Below are positions 8,293 through 16,876 of a stretch of DNA of 51,178 nt, one piece after another. The notes under the pieces were generated by a model. It saw only the letters and a program-made list of their open reading frames with translations, had not been told where the DNA came from and made no database searches. Position numbers and translations under genes: made by a program. The DNA lies in the NCBI GenBank assembly GCA_025937895.1, contig JAICQL010000029.1, positions 1 to 51,178 of the forward strand, read 5' to 3'. The stretch comes from Polyangiaceae bacterium. GTDB taxonomy: Bacteria > Myxococcota_A > Polyangia > Polyangiales > Polyangiaceae. How positions within the stretch are numbered: the stretch's first letter is position 1; the number at the start of each line of letters is the position of its first letter.

Positions 8293-9533
8293 TGCGGCAC
8301 CTCGTGGTGGGGCTGGCTGGGAGCGTTGGTGGCAGCCTCCAGCGCGGGCCATGCCGGCTGCACCGTGGGCAAGGCGCCCAGCCCGGGCCAGCGCACCCTG
8401 GTGAGCTGGAGCAGCCGCGCGGGCCAGCGGCGCAGATCGAGCCCGGCGAGCCCGTTGGGGAAGGCCATCACCACCAGGATGAACAAGCCGCCCAGCAGGA
8501 ACAGCCACAGCTCCGGCAAGCTCTCGGAGAAGAAGGTCTTGCCGTAGTTGAGCAGCAGGCTGCCGTAGATGGCGCCGAGCAGTGATTGCCGCCCGCCCAC
8601 GGCGGTGGCGATCACGATCTCGATCGAGGGCACGATGCCCACGAACGACGGCGACATGAAGCCCACGACCAGGGTGAACATCGCTCCGCCCAGGCCGGAG
8701 ACGACCGCCGCGAGCACGAAGGCAAACACCTTGAGGTTGGCGGTGTCGTAGCCGGTGAAGCGCACCCGCTCCTCCTTCTCCCGCAGCGCGATCAAGAGGC
8801 GGCCCAGCCGGCTCTGCAGCACCCAGCTGGACAGCGCCACCACCCCGAGCAGCAGCCCGGCGCACACGTAGTACAGCACCAGGCGCGCCGAGTCGGTGCG
8901 GATGTCCCAGCCCAGCAAGGTCTTGAGATCGGTGATGCCGTTGACCCCACCGGTGTAGCCTTGCTGCCCGATGATCAAGATGGTGAGCACGCTGGCGATG
9001 GCCTGGGTGATGATGGCGAAGTACACACCGCCCACCCGCCGCTTGAACATGGCGAGCCCGATCACCAGCGCCAGCAGCCCCGGTAGCAGCATGACTGCCA
9101 GCAAGGTGAAGGCGAAGCTGTGGAAGGGTACCCAGAAGAAGGGCAGGGCGGTGAGCTGGTTCCAGTCCATGAAGTCGGGGATGCCCGGGGTGGACTGGAT
9201 GGCGGTGCTGGCAGGATCTGAGGCCTCCAGCTTGAGGAACATGGCCATGGCGTAGCCACCGAGGCCGAAGAACACGCCCTGGCCCAGGCTCAAGATGCCG
9301 CCTTTGCCCCAGCACATCACCAGGCCCACCGCGGGAAAGGCGTAGCTCAGGTACTTGCCGATCATGCCCAGGCGGAAGCTGCTGAGGGTGAGCGGAAAGA
9401 TCACCAGCAGCAGCAGCGCGGTGGCCAGAAACTGCCAGTGCTGGCGCGACCAGGCCCGGAGCGCAGCGAGGCGCGGCGAGCGTGCGAGCAGCGAAGGCGG
9501 CCCAGATTCGGGAGTAAGGTCGGCCATGTTCAA
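8289..9533 (-). CDS. urtC: Urea/amide ABC transporter permease UrtC-like
   Basis: A 414-residue inner-membrane permease of the LivM/UrtC type with about ten hydrophobic segments. Family blocks include YAFPAVGLVMCWGKGGILSLGQGVFFGLGGYAMAMFLKL and the coupling region RLGRLLIALREKEERVRFTGYDTANLKVFAFVLAAVVSGLGGAMFTLVVGF. The NGITDLKTLLGWDI segment is typical of UrtC, which is longer than LivM. The start overlaps urtB by four bases (ATGA). The C-terminal tail (about 365-414), rich in Pro/Trp, is longer than usual. Confidence 0.9.
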   Translation of the reverse strand: MNMADLTPESGPPSLLARSPRLAALRAWSRQHWQFLATALLLLVIFPLTLSSFRLGMIGKYLSYAFPAVGLVMCWGKGGILSLGQGVFFGLGGYAMAMFLKLEASDPASTAIQSTPGIPDFMDWNQLTALPFFWVPFHSFAFTLLAVMLLPGLLALVIGLAMFKRRVGGVYFAIITQAIASVLTILIIGQQGYTGGVNGITDLKTLLGWDIRTDSARLVLYYVCAGLLLGVVALSSWVLQSRLGRLLIALREKEERVRFTGYDTANLKVFAFVLAAVVSGLGGAMFTLVVGFMSPSFVGIVPSIEIVIATAVGGRQSLLGAIYGSLLLNYGKTFFSESLPELWLFLLGGLFILVVMAFPNGLAGLDLRRWPARLLQLTRVRWPGLGALPTVQPAWPALEAATNAPSQPHHEVPQ

Positions 9534-10447
9534 CGGCTCACCTTCAGGGTGAACAGCCCCTCGGGGCGCACCATCAAGAGCACGATCACTGTCATCAAAG
9601 TCAGCACCTTGGCCATCGACCCCGTCAGGAAGAACTCTGTCGTGGCTTGCGTCTGGGCGATGCTGAAGGCTGAGGCGATGGTGCCGATCAGGCTCTCCGC
9701 CCCGCCAAACACCACCACCAGGAAGGTGTCCACGATGTACAGCGAGCCGCTGGTGGGCCCGGTGGAGCCGATGGTGGTGAAGGCTGCGCCGGCGATGCCC
9801 GCCAGGCCGCAGCCCAGCGCGAAGCTGCCGCGGTCCACGCGCCGGGTGTTGATGCCGGCGGCGCCGCTCATGGCGCGGTTCTGGGTGGTGGCGCGCACGC
9901 GCACCCCCCAGCGCGTCTTGAACAGCGCCAGAAAGAGGCCAGAGGTGAGCGCCAGGGTGAGCCCCATCACCAGCAGGCCATTGATGGGGATGTCGATGCT
10001 CTCCGTGGGCCGCAGCGAGCCCATCAACCAGTCCGGCAGCTTGGCGCTGACCTCCCGCGCGCCGAACAGTGAGCGAAAGAGTTGCTGCAGGATCAAGCTC
10101 AGGCCCCAGGTGGCCAGCAGGCTGTCCAGCGGGCGCCGGTACAGGTGCCGGATCATCAGGTGCTCCACCAGGAGCCCGAGCAGCGCCGCAAACACGAAGG
10201 AGAGCGCCAGCGCCAGGAAGAAGTACGACCCTTGCAGCGCCGGCAGCCAGCGCGAGCTGATCTCGGACAGCACGAAGGTCGTGTAGGCGCCCAGGGTCAG
10301 GAACTCGCCATGCGCCATGTTGATGACCCCCATCTGGCCAAAGATGATGGCGAGCCCCAGCGCCATCAGCAGCAGCACGGCGAACGTGCTCAGGCCGTTG
10401 AAGCCCTGCATCAGGGCGATCGAAAATAGCTCGGACACCGAATTCAC
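9530..10447 (-). CDS. urtB: Urea/amide ABC transporter permease UrtB-like
   Basis: A 305-residue permease of the LivH/UrtB family with about eight transmembrane segments. Typical motifs are GLAIIFGQMGVINMAHGEFLTLGAY near residue 32 and the cytoplasmic coupling loop KTRWGVRVRATTQNRAMSGAAGINT. GCGLAGIAGAAFTTIGSTGPTSGSLYIVDTFLVVVFGG is characteristic of UrtB. It pairs with UrtC to form the channel. It sits 65 bases after urtA and overlaps urtC by four bases, consistent with one transcript. Confidence 0.92.
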   Translation of the reverse strand: MNSVSELFSIALMQGFNGLSTFAVLLLMALGLAIIFGQMGVINMAHGEFLTLGAYTTFVLSEISSRWLPALQGSYFFLALALSFVFAALLGLLVEHLMIRHLYRRPLDSLLATWGLSLILQQLFRSLFGAREVSAKLPDWLMGSLRPTESIDIPINGLLVMGLTLALTSGLFLALFKTRWGVRVRATTQNRAMSGAAGINTRRVDRGSFALGCGLAGIAGAAFTTIGSTGPTSGSLYIVDTFLVVVFGGAESLIGTIASAFSIAQTQATTEFFLTGSMAKVLTLMTVIVLLMVRPEGLFTLKVSR

Positions 10448-10512
10448 TGGTGGTCTCCTCGAGTCAAAGGGAGCAGAGAAAGGACCGGGGGTTCAGGCGG
10501 CGCGCGCACCGC

Positions 10513-11820
10513 TCACTGGTAGCCTTCGGGGAACGGGTTGGGCTCGATCAGGCCCGACTCGTACAGCACCTTGAACTGCCCGCTCTCCTCCACCTGTCCG
10601 ACCCTCAGCTTGCTCCACAGGTGGTGGTTTGCGTGCACCTTCACGTAGCCCTCGGGCGCCGTCGTCAGCTCGAGCTCGGGCGATGCGGCCACCACCTTGT
10701 CCACCTCGAAGCTGCCCGCCTTCTCCACTGCCGCCTTCCACAGCCAGGGCCCGAGATACGCGGCCTGGGTCACGTCGCCGATGACCGATTTCTCGCCGTA
10801 CTTGTCCTGGAAGGCTTTGACGAACGCCTTGTTGTTGTCGTTCTCCAGGCTCTGGAAGTACTTCATCGCCGCGTAGAAGCCGACCATGTTCTCCCCGCCG
10901 ATGCCGAGCAGCTCGTCCTCTGTGACCGAGATCGTCAGCAACGTCTGCTTGTCGGCGGTGATGCCCGCAGCCTTCATCTGCTTGTAGAACGAGACGTTGC
11001 TGCCGCCCACCACGATGGCGTACACGGCGTCCGGCTTCTGCAGCTTGATCTTGTTGATGAGCGAGCCGAACTGCGTGTGACCGAGCGGGTAGTATTGCTC
11101 GTCCACCACCGTGCCCTTCAGCACCTTCTCGATGTGCTTGCGAGCGATCTTGTTGGACGTGCGCGGCCAGATGTAGTCGGAGCCGATCAGGAAGAAGGTC
11201 TTGGCACCCTTCTCCTTGTGCAGCCAGTCGAGGCCGGCGATGATCTGCTGCGTCGCCTCCTGGCCGGTGTAGAAGACGTTCTTCGACTGCTCCAGGCCCT
11301 CGTAGAAGGTGGGATAGTAGAGCAAGCCGTTCTCGCGCTCGAACACGGGCAACACCGCCTTGCGTGAGGCGGACGTCCAGCAGCCAAACACGGCGGCCAC
11401 CTTGTCGTTGACCAGGAGTTTGTTGGCCTTCTCGGCGAAGGTGGGCCAGTCGCTGGCGCCGTCCTCCTGGATGATCTCGATCTTGCGCCCCAGGATGCCG
11501 CCCGCCTGGTTGATCTGCTCGATGGCCAGGCGCTCCGCCTGGATCGAGCCCGTCTCGCTGATGGCCATCGTGCCGGTGGCGCTGTGCAGCTGTCCCACCG
11601 TCACCACCGTGTCGGTGACGGCCAGCGCGCGTGGCCCGGCGCTGGAGGGTGCGGGCGCCGCCGCCGAAGCGATCGCCACGCCTTCTACCTTGGTGTCCTT
11701 GCTGCAGCCCAGGAGCGGGCTTGCCAGCAGGAGCGAGATGCCGACGAGCAAGCTAGCCCAGAGGCTGGAGCCCGCCGCTGGTGGGGAAGAGCAGGGCCTG
11801 TGCTGAAGATGGGTGGACAT
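10513..11820 (-). CDS. urtA: Urea/short-chain-amide binding lipoprotein UrtA-like
   Basis: A 435-residue substrate-binding protein of the UrtA/FmdD (AmiC-like) group. A signal peptide ends in a lipobox LLGC (Cys39), so it is probably anchored to the inner membrane on the periplasmic side. The mature part has the family landmarks VGQLHSATGTMAISE, VFGCWTSASRKAVLPVFE, LLYYPTFYEGLEQSKNVFYTG, FLIGSDYIWPRTSN and YFQSLEN. It is the first gene of a seven-gene minus-strand operon. Whether it binds urea or formamide/acetamide cannot be decided by eye; fmdA downstream and the absence of urease genes here favour amides. Confidence 0.92.
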   Translation of the reverse strand: MSTHLQHRPCSSPPAAGSSLWASLLVGISLLLASPLLGCSKDTKVEGVAIASAAAPAPSSAGPRALAVTDTVVTVGQLHSATGTMAISETGSIQAERLAIEQINQAGGILGRKIEIIQEDGASDWPTFAEKANKLLVNDKVAAVFGCWTSASRKAVLPVFERENGLLYYPTFYEGLEQSKNVFYTGQEATQQIIAGLDWLHKEKGAKTFFLIGSDYIWPRTSNKIARKHIEKVLKGTVVDEQYYPLGHTQFGSLINKIKLQKPDAVYAIVVGGSNVSFYKQMKAAGITADKQTLLTISVTEDELLGIGGENMVGFYAAMKYFQSLENDNNKAFVKAFQDKYGEKSVIGDVTQAAYLGPWLWKAAVEKAGSFEVDKVVAASPELELTTAPEGYVKVHANHHLWSKLRVGQVEESGQFKVLYESGLIEPNPFPEGYQ

Positions 11821-11873
11821 TGGCTGGACCTTTCATGGAAGGAATGGCTTTGCCGCCCGCGGGCGCAGCTCTG

Positions 11874-11900
11874 GCAAGACGCTCGAAGCGAGCGTCTTGC
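11874..11900 (-). promoter_or_regulatory. Perfect 12-bp hairpin in the urtA 5' leader
   Basis: GCAAGACGCTCG and CGAGCGTCTTGC flank a 3-nt loop, 54-80 bases upstream of the urtA start codon. Such a stem in the leader could be a regulator binding site, an mRNA stabiliser or part of an attenuator. There is no U-tract after it, so a simple terminator is less likely. Confidence 0.5.
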
Positions 11901-12441
11901 TGCGCCTTGCTGCTGCGACGGCAGCAGGCGGTCGGCGGGCAGACGGGTGAGGGCGCGCGCTGACCAGAGCAGCGCGGCGTGGGGCTGAAGTCTCAGCGCT
12001 GCGAATCGCCAGTGGGCGAGGCAAGCGCCAGAAGCGTCTTCATCATCGTTAACGGGGAGTCTCGCCGCGCTCTGTTTCTCGCTCGTCTGCGCGACGTGAC
12101 TCGACCGTAAATCTTCGCGCACTACGTGGCACCGGCGCGCAGGTAGCTCACCCTCGACTTACTCGAGCACAAAAATCGTGGCAGCGCGCGCTGCGGAGCC
12201 CGAAGCGATCCGGGCCGAAGGCGTGGAAGTTTCAGCAGCGTACGCGCGGGCTCGCTCCGGCCGCCATGTGCACCCGAGCGTATCCAGCACCGCTCGACGG
12301 CAGGGCGTTCACGGTTGTCGCCGATGCCGCCAGCCGTAGCACCGGTGAAACAACGCGCGGCCGTGACAGCGCAGAGCGGGCCTCATCGGTCGCTTCAGCA
12401 CCCGCGCCCCGCGGAGCAAACTAGCGCCCGCGCAACGCGGA

Positions 12442-12479
12442 ACAACCCGGGCCGGCCGCGGGCGGCGTTCCCGGGTTGT
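12442..12479 (-). terminator. Terminator-like hairpin after the lipoprotein gene
   Basis: Perfect 10-bp inverted repeat ACAACCCGGG / CCCGGGTTGT with an 18-nt G+C-rich loop, 27 bases past the stop codon of the minus-strand gene that ends at 12506. The position fits transcription termination; there is no long U-tract. Confidence 0.5.
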
Positions 12480-12505
12480 GGCTCGCTGGCGGGGGTAGCC
12501 GGCTG

Positions 12506-13720
12506 TCAATACGTGTAGCGCAGGATGTTCGCGGTGAAGTTGGTGTAGAAGACAGCCACGAGCACCTCGCCATCCCCCGCCACCACATCGTGGACGCTGG
12601 ACACGCCGGTGATGCAACCCAGCTGTCGTGGTGCCGACCCCACTTCGTAGACATGCACCCGAAAACCGTCCGCCTCCGGGTCAAACTCCGTGAGCGCCCA
12701 TACGCCATCGTTGCTGCGCAGCTCCGGCATCGTCGTGAAGCGCGAGAGGCGCTCGCGCTGTGACCCGTCCACGGCGACACGGAAGACGCCGTACGAATCC
12801 AGATCGGTGAAGTCGCTGCTAGCGATGATCAGGGACTCGTCGTCCGCCGCTACCACCTTGCCGCCAAAGCGCTCGTCTGCGCTCACGGAGTCGACGCTGC
12901 CATCATCGAGATTGATGATGCGCTGGACGGTGCTGCGATCGGCAGGGTCGCTGCTGCGCTCATCGATGAAAGCCAGATTGCCCGCCACGATGGGCACGTC
13001 CAGCCGGCCCGCGCTCGAATAGAGCTCGGTGGGCTCGGCAGCTGGCGAGCGCCAGCTCGTCCGGCGCGCACGATAAGTCCGCGTGAGCGGAGCGGCGGTG
13101 GACACGCCCTCGCGCTGCACCCGGGCATCGACCCAGTACACCTCGTCCCCCACGATCCTCGCCCCGAGGATCTCATAGAACACCAGATCCTCAGGCGGCG
13201 CGGGGGCGCTGACCTGCAGGGTGGCTGCGCCGCTCTCGAGAGGAGCGGAATACAGCACCGGGATGATGTCCGTCGTTGCTCCGGGAATGGCGGCGGTGAC
13301 GATCTGGCCCACTCCGGGGGCCGCCGGCATCAACAGCTCTGTCTCGCGCAACCAGAATGCGCCGTTCAGCGGCCACGTGCTCTCCGGCCGCACCAGGACC
13401 TGCTCGGGCTCGTCGCTGCCGCTCGGCAAGCGGTAAATGTTCTGCCAGGTGCTGAACCAGAGGTCGCCCGTCTGCCCGTCGACCTCCACCCGACGGATCA
13501 GGTCTGTGCCGTCATCCCCATAGGACGTCGGAGCGAACACCGAGTTGGAGCTGGGGTCCTGGCTGCAGTCGCCCTGCGACGCACCGCTGCCCCCCGGCGC
13601 GAGAGCATCCCTTTCGAGCTCCGGATCACCGCCGCTGCCATCCCCGGTGCAGCCGATGGCCGCGGCGGCCAGGAACGAGGATGCAACGAACGAGATTGAA
13701 CGCGGCTGTAAACGGATCAT
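12506..13720 (-). CDS. Secreted lipoprotein with beta-propeller-like repeats
   Basis: A 404-residue protein. The ATG at 13720 has CTGGAG eight bases upstream and starts a signal peptide with a lipobox (AAIGC, Cys24). After an acidic, Gly-rich linker the protein shows repeated strands such as DLIRRVEVDGQTGDLWFST, GDEVYWVDARV, IVAGNLAFIDERS and GVFRVAVDGSQRERLSRF. These resemble the DUF5050 / TolB-like propeller lipoproteins common in myxobacteria. No catalytic motif is seen. The frame stays open upstream to 14044, but that part overlaps the HEAT-repeat gene on the other strand and is not used. Confidence 0.7.
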   Translation of the reverse strand: MIRLQPRSISFVASSFLAAAAIGCTGDGSGGDPELERDALAPGGSGASQGDCSQDPSSNSVFAPTSYGDDGTDLIRRVEVDGQTGDLWFSTWQNIYRLPSGSDEPEQVLVRPESTWPLNGAFWLRETELLMPAAPGVGQIVTAAIPGATTDIIPVLYSAPLESGAATLQVSAPAPPEDLVFYEILGARIVGDEVYWVDARVQREGVSTAAPLTRTYRARRTSWRSPAAEPTELYSSAGRLDVPIVAGNLAFIDERSSDPADRSTVQRIINLDDGSVDSVSADERFGGKVVAADDESLIIASSDFTDLDSYGVFRVAVDGSQRERLSRFTTMPELRSNDGVWALTEFDPEADGFRVHVYEVGSAPRQLGCITGVSSVHDVVAGDGEVLVAVFYTNFTANILRYTY

Positions 13721-13822
13721 GCTGGCTCCAGGTGCAAGCTCTACGGCGATCGTATCGGTCGCTCCCTTGGCAGAGGTGCGCGATTTTTGCAAGCGCCGGC
13801 GGCGCCGCCCGGCAGGGGCCGC

Positions 13823-13924
13823 ATGCCCGTAGCCCGTACCACGGGTGAAACCAATCCTCCGCCGGACCTGATCGCGACGGAGATCACCACGATGCTCGAT
13901 GGTCCACTGACCGTGAACGTCTGA
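13823..13924 (+). CDS. Possible small peptide gene (33 aa)
   Basis: ATG at 13823 preceded by AGGGGCC, 33 codons, TGA at 13922, ending 10 bases before the start of the HEAT-repeat gene. The peptide is rich in Pro/Thr and ends TTMLDGPLTVNV. Codon third positions are mostly G/C. It could be a translated leader coupled to the next gene, a real micropeptide, or the tail of a lost upstream gene. No homologue is recognised. Confidence 0.35.
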   Translation: MPVARTTGETNPPPDLIATEITTMLDGPLTVNV

Positions 13925-13934
13925 GGACGAAGCC

Positions 13935-14393
13935 ATGGCCGTGACGATGCAACAAGTTCTCGCCGTGTTGAACGTGGACGAACCCGCGTATCCCCGCGCA
14001 AGCCAGCTGGGGCCGGATGCGCTGCCGCACCTGGAGGCGCTCATCGATGGACCCGATCCAATGCTCGCCTCGAAGGCTGCCTACCTCGCCGGGCTCATCC
14101 CTGGGGATCGCTCGCTGCCGCTCGTGAAGCGCGCCGCCACCCGCCCTGATCCTCGAATCCGCATCGCAGCCGCAGCAACGGCAACCAACCTGGCTGAAGC
14201 CGCCGCCGACGAGGTGCTGCTGAGCCTGGCGAGCGATCGCGATCTGGGGGTGCGCAAGACCGTGGTGCGCAGCGCCCCCAGCAAGGCCAGCCCCGCCCTG
14301 CGCGCGCGCATCGACGAGATGTCGCGACAAGATCCAGAGCAGAGCATCAGGCAGATCAGCAGCGAGCTGCTGCAGCGCATGCAGCAGCCCTAA
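13935..14393 (+). CDS. HEAT-repeat protein
   Basis: A 152-residue soluble, helical protein. Residues about 20-120 form two to three HEAT/PBS-lyase-like repeats with the typical spacing of Leu/Ala and Asp-Pro turns: LEALIDGPDPMLASKAAYLAGLI, LVKRAATRPDPRIRIAAAATATNL, LLSLASDRDLGVRKTVVRSA. Such repeats bind proteins rather than catalyse. There is no signal peptide, so it is cytoplasmic. The final helix (QISSELLQRMQQP) is amphipathic. The ATG at 13935 follows GAGGACGAAGCC. The partner is unknown; the small ORF just upstream may be co-translated. Confidence 0.7.
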   Translation: MAVTMQQVLAVLNVDEPAYPRASQLGPDALPHLEALIDGPDPMLASKAAYLAGLIPGDRSLPLVKRAATRPDPRIRIAAAATATNLAEAAADEVLLSLASDRDLGVRKTVVRSAPSKASPALRARIDEMSRQDPEQSIRQISSELLQRMQQP

Positions 14394-14469
14394 GTGAGCC
14401 GCGTGAGCATGGCTCATCGGTGCAGCTGAGCATCCGCAGCAAGCGCTCCACCCCGCCTGGCAATGAGCG

Positions 14470-14497
14470 CCATGCCCCCTCGGCGGAGGGGGCATGG
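14470..14497. terminator. Strong bidirectional terminator hairpin
   Basis: A perfect 12-bp inverted repeat CCATGCCCCCTC / GAGGGGGCATGG around a GGCG loop lies between convergent genes ending at 14393 (+) and 14517 (-). It is very stable and well placed to stop transcription from both sides. Confidence 0.7.
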
Positions 14498-14516
14498 TGA
14501 GCGGCTCGGATGCGGA

Positions 14517-15848
14517 TTATCTGGGCTGGAGACCGGATGCGTTGGCGTTGGGGATCCGGGTCAGGGTGATGTACTCGGAGCTGGAGTTGAGCGCCCACAC
14601 CTGGACGGTGCCGGGGATGAAGCCAAAGCCCCAGTCGCCGTCGGAGCCCAGGCCGAGTTGCCACTGCTGGAAGGGTGGGATCATGCTCTGCGTGATCAAC
14701 GCCCCACGAATGAACGGCGAGACCAGGCGGTTGGGGGCCGGGTGCGGCGCGCGCAGCGTGTCGCGGCTCATGCCGATGTGGCAGCCCGTCTGCTGCGGGC
14801 TGCCAGTGTCCGTGGTGTTGTTCCAGATGGTGCCGCAGTGGGCGAAGCCGCCGTGAGCGTAGCCGTAGGTGCCGGCGCGCTGCGATGTGTTCACGTCGGT
14901 GACCAGACCGTTCGAGACGCAGTCATCGAAGATGCTGGGCCCGCTGTCGTTGAACGCTTCACCGATGATGCCGCCCGCACGGCCGCGGCCCGTGACGTCG
15001 CTGTGGCCGTTGATGTCCTCAATCCACGCTGACTGCACGGTGCCCGCCAGCCCACCCGCAGAGACGTTGTACGTCGTGCCGGAGGCCCAGGTGGGGTTGA
15101 CCGTGACCTTGGTGAAGATCTCGGTGAAGGTAGCGAGGCTGCTGGAGTCACTGCCGCCGGAGATCTCGCCCGCGAAGCCGCCGATGGAGGTGGCGCGGCC
15201 GGTGACCGTGCCGGTGGAGTAGCACCGGTTCACCACCGTGCTGGGGCCCGCCGAGCCGATGGCCATGCCCACTCCGGGAACGGGGTCGCCGCTGCTCGGT
15301 CCGGAGACGGTGCCCGTGACGTAGCTGGAGGTCACCTCGGAGTTGCTGATGAGGCCGGCGATCGCTCCGGTGAATCCTCCGCCGGACACGTTCACGTTGG
15401 TGAGCCCCACGTTCTTGATGATGGCGCCGCTGACCCCTGCGAACATGCCCGTGTACCAGCCGCCGCCGGTGTTGATGCGCAACCCATTGATGGTCTTGCC
15501 GTTGCCGTCGAAGGTGCCGCGAAACGGGTTGAAGGGGCTGCCGATGGGCACGAACTGCTGGCCCGACTGGGCGGTGGCAGAGGCGTCGATGTCGTTGCCG
15601 AGCCGGTAGTTGCCAGTGACCGTCATGTTGCGGAGCTGGGCCAGGGTGGTGATCGTCTGCACGGCCTCGGTCGAGCCCAGCGCAGCCGAGCGCACCTCCA
15701 GCTCGGGCTCATCGTCCCAGGTCGCGCCGCCGCAGCCCGCGGCTCCCAGCGCCAGCGCGGCGCACAGCCACACGCCGCCGTAGCGCGGCGCGCGCAGGGG
15801 GAGGGCCGTGGTGTCGTTGCTTCTGCGAACAGTGGTCTTCACGATCAT
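14517..15848 (-). CDS. Secreted lipoprotein with GLUG-type beta-helix repeats
   Basis: A 443-residue protein. AAGGAG directly abuts the first ATG (15854), so the third codon ATG at 15848, at proper spacing, is the better start. The signal peptide ends in a lipobox (LGAAGC, Cys39). After a T..QL..M....YRLGNDIDAS block, typical of adhesin-like GLUG proteins, come repeats with GTFDGNGKTINGL, GMFAGVSGAIIKNVGLTNVNVSG, GAIAGLISNSEVTSSYVTGTVSG and GGFAGEISGG. The repeats form a right-handed beta-helix, probably displayed at the cell surface. The C-terminal 90 residues lose the repeats. Function is likely adhesive or structural. Confidence 0.75.
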   Translation of the reverse strand: MIVKTTVRRSNDTTALPLRAPRYGGVWLCAALALGAAGCGGATWDDEPELEVRSAALGSTEAVQTITTLAQLRNMTVTGNYRLGNDIDASATAQSGQQFVPIGSPFNPFRGTFDGNGKTINGLRINTGGGWYTGMFAGVSGAIIKNVGLTNVNVSGGGFTGAIAGLISNSEVTSSYVTGTVSGPSSGDPVPGVGMAIGSAGPSTVVNRCYSTGTVTGRATSIGGFAGEISGGSDSSSLATFTEIFTKVTVNPTWASGTTYNVSAGGLAGTVQSAWIEDINGHSDVTGRGRAGGIIGEAFNDSGPSIFDDCVSNGLVTDVNTSQRAGTYGYAHGGFAHCGTIWNNTTDTGSPQQTGCHIGMSRDTLRAPHPAPNRLVSPFIRGALITQSMIPPFQQWQLGLGSDGDWGFGFIPGTVQVWALNSSSEYITLTRIPNANASGLQPR

Positions 15849-16210
15849 GGTCATCTCCTTGGCAGGTCAGGAAGTGATGCTGACCCGTCACGGCGGTCCC
15901 CCGCTGAGCATGCGCCGAAGAGCATGGTTCACAGCGGCTCGGATACCCCCGCGCCGCGCCAGCGCCGAACCGTACAGGCTACGAGCGGATCGATGAGCGC
16001 GCCCTTCGCTGCACATGACTGGCGAAGACCTGGTCGCGCAATTACGCTTTTGCGACACTCGCTAACCTGCGGTGCGTGTGCTCACATCGAGCCGTGTTGG
16101 GCACTCGGACGTGAGCCGTCGCCGCGTGTGTTCCACGCATGCATCGCTCGGGCTCGTGTCACCGGCGGTACGGCGCTGTCGTGCTGCTGCCGCGGCGCCG
16201 CCCCTTCGGC
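15849..16210. other. Gene-free spacer
   Basis: About 360 bases between two minus-strand genes. I find no convincing ORF, hairpin or repeat. It presumably contains the promoter of the GLUG lipoprotein gene. Confidence 0.4.
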
Positions 16211-16660
16211 TCAACAGGTGTCGCTGGCCCGGCGCGCAGCCGGGAGCGTGAACGGCAGGGCCAGCAGCCCGAGCACCTTCAGCGACTCCAGCACGATGAA
16301 CGCAAGATGATGCGAGGAAGCGGGCGGGCTCGAGCCTGCCATCAGTGCCGCGGCTCGCTCATCGAGCACCGGAAGCAGCCAGAAGGTTTGAGCCGCCAGG
16401 ATGCTGGCGAGCAGGATCAGGATGCCCCCGGTGGCCCTGGCTGGTCGCTTGCGGACGAGGAGCGCGAACAGCGCGGTAGCGAGCACCAGCTCGATGCGGT
16501 TGAGCGTGTGAAACACCAGCCTGCCAATGCCGAGCCCCAGCTCCAGGGTCACCCCCGGCGCGCGAAACTTCAGGGGTGTCTCGACGAAGGACAGCCCCAG
16601 CACCAGGCCTGCCCACAGGAAGGGCAGGCCAGTTACCAGCGTCGTGAGGTAGCGCTTCAC
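16211..16660 (-). CDS. Small integral membrane protein (DUF4149-like layout)
   Basis: 149 residues if translation begins at the GTG at 16660 (VKRYLTTLVTG). The frame is open further upstream, but that part is not protein-like and overlaps a repeat. Four hydrophobic helices are seen at about 5-25, 45-70, 75-95 and 115-140. The N-terminal SFVETPLKFRAPGVTLELGLGIGRLVFHTLNRIEL resembles DUF4149/TMEM205-type proteins, in which polar residues lie between the first two helices. Function unknown. Confidence 0.55.
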   Translation of the reverse strand: MKRYLTTLVTGLPFLWAGLVLGLSFVETPLKFRAPGVTLELGLGIGRLVFHTLNRIELVLATALFALLVRKRPARATGGILILLASILAAQTFWLLPVLDERAAALMAGSSPPASSHHLAFIVLESLKVLGLLALPFTLPAARRASDTC

Positions 16661-16761
16661 GCGCCGAAGGTGGGACGATGCTGCCGGGGCGTCAAGTTGA
16701 CTAGCGGATGCCGAGCCAACGCCAGCGAGCACCAAGCCGAGGAATGCGTCGGTCAAACCAG

Positions 16762-16778
16762 CACCCGCGCAGCGCGGA
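16762..16778. repeat. Short intergenic palindrome, copy 2
   Basis: A copy of CACCCGCGCAGCGCGGA identical to 4059-4075. It lies between divergent genes and is followed at 16794-16811 by a second hairpin, GCGGGGC/GCCCCGC, with a UUCG-type tetraloop on the minus strand. Confidence 0.5.
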
Positions 16779-16876
16779 GCTAGGGCTGGCTTTGCGGGGC
16801 CGAAGCCCCGCTTGCGCCCCCTGAACTTGCCCAACTCGAGCGGCTTCGGCCACAAGGGCAAACGAGGAGAACACGC

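Larger units (their letters stand above)
11821..12505. other. Gene-free leader and spacer upstream of urtA
   Basis: 685 bases without a credible gene. It holds the urtA leader with a strong hairpin (11874-11900), two degenerate copies of the CCGCGC..GCGCGG palindrome (about 12399-12416 and 12426-12441) and a terminator-like hairpin (12442-12479). Short ORFs here are low-complexity shadows. No clear -24/-12 or -35/-10 promoter could be placed. Confidence 0.5.

Noticed and set aside
16211..16861. 216-codon version of the small membrane protein gene
   Set aside because: The first 67 codons contain the intergenic palindrome and a hairpin and are not protein-like; translation probably begins at the GTG at 16660.
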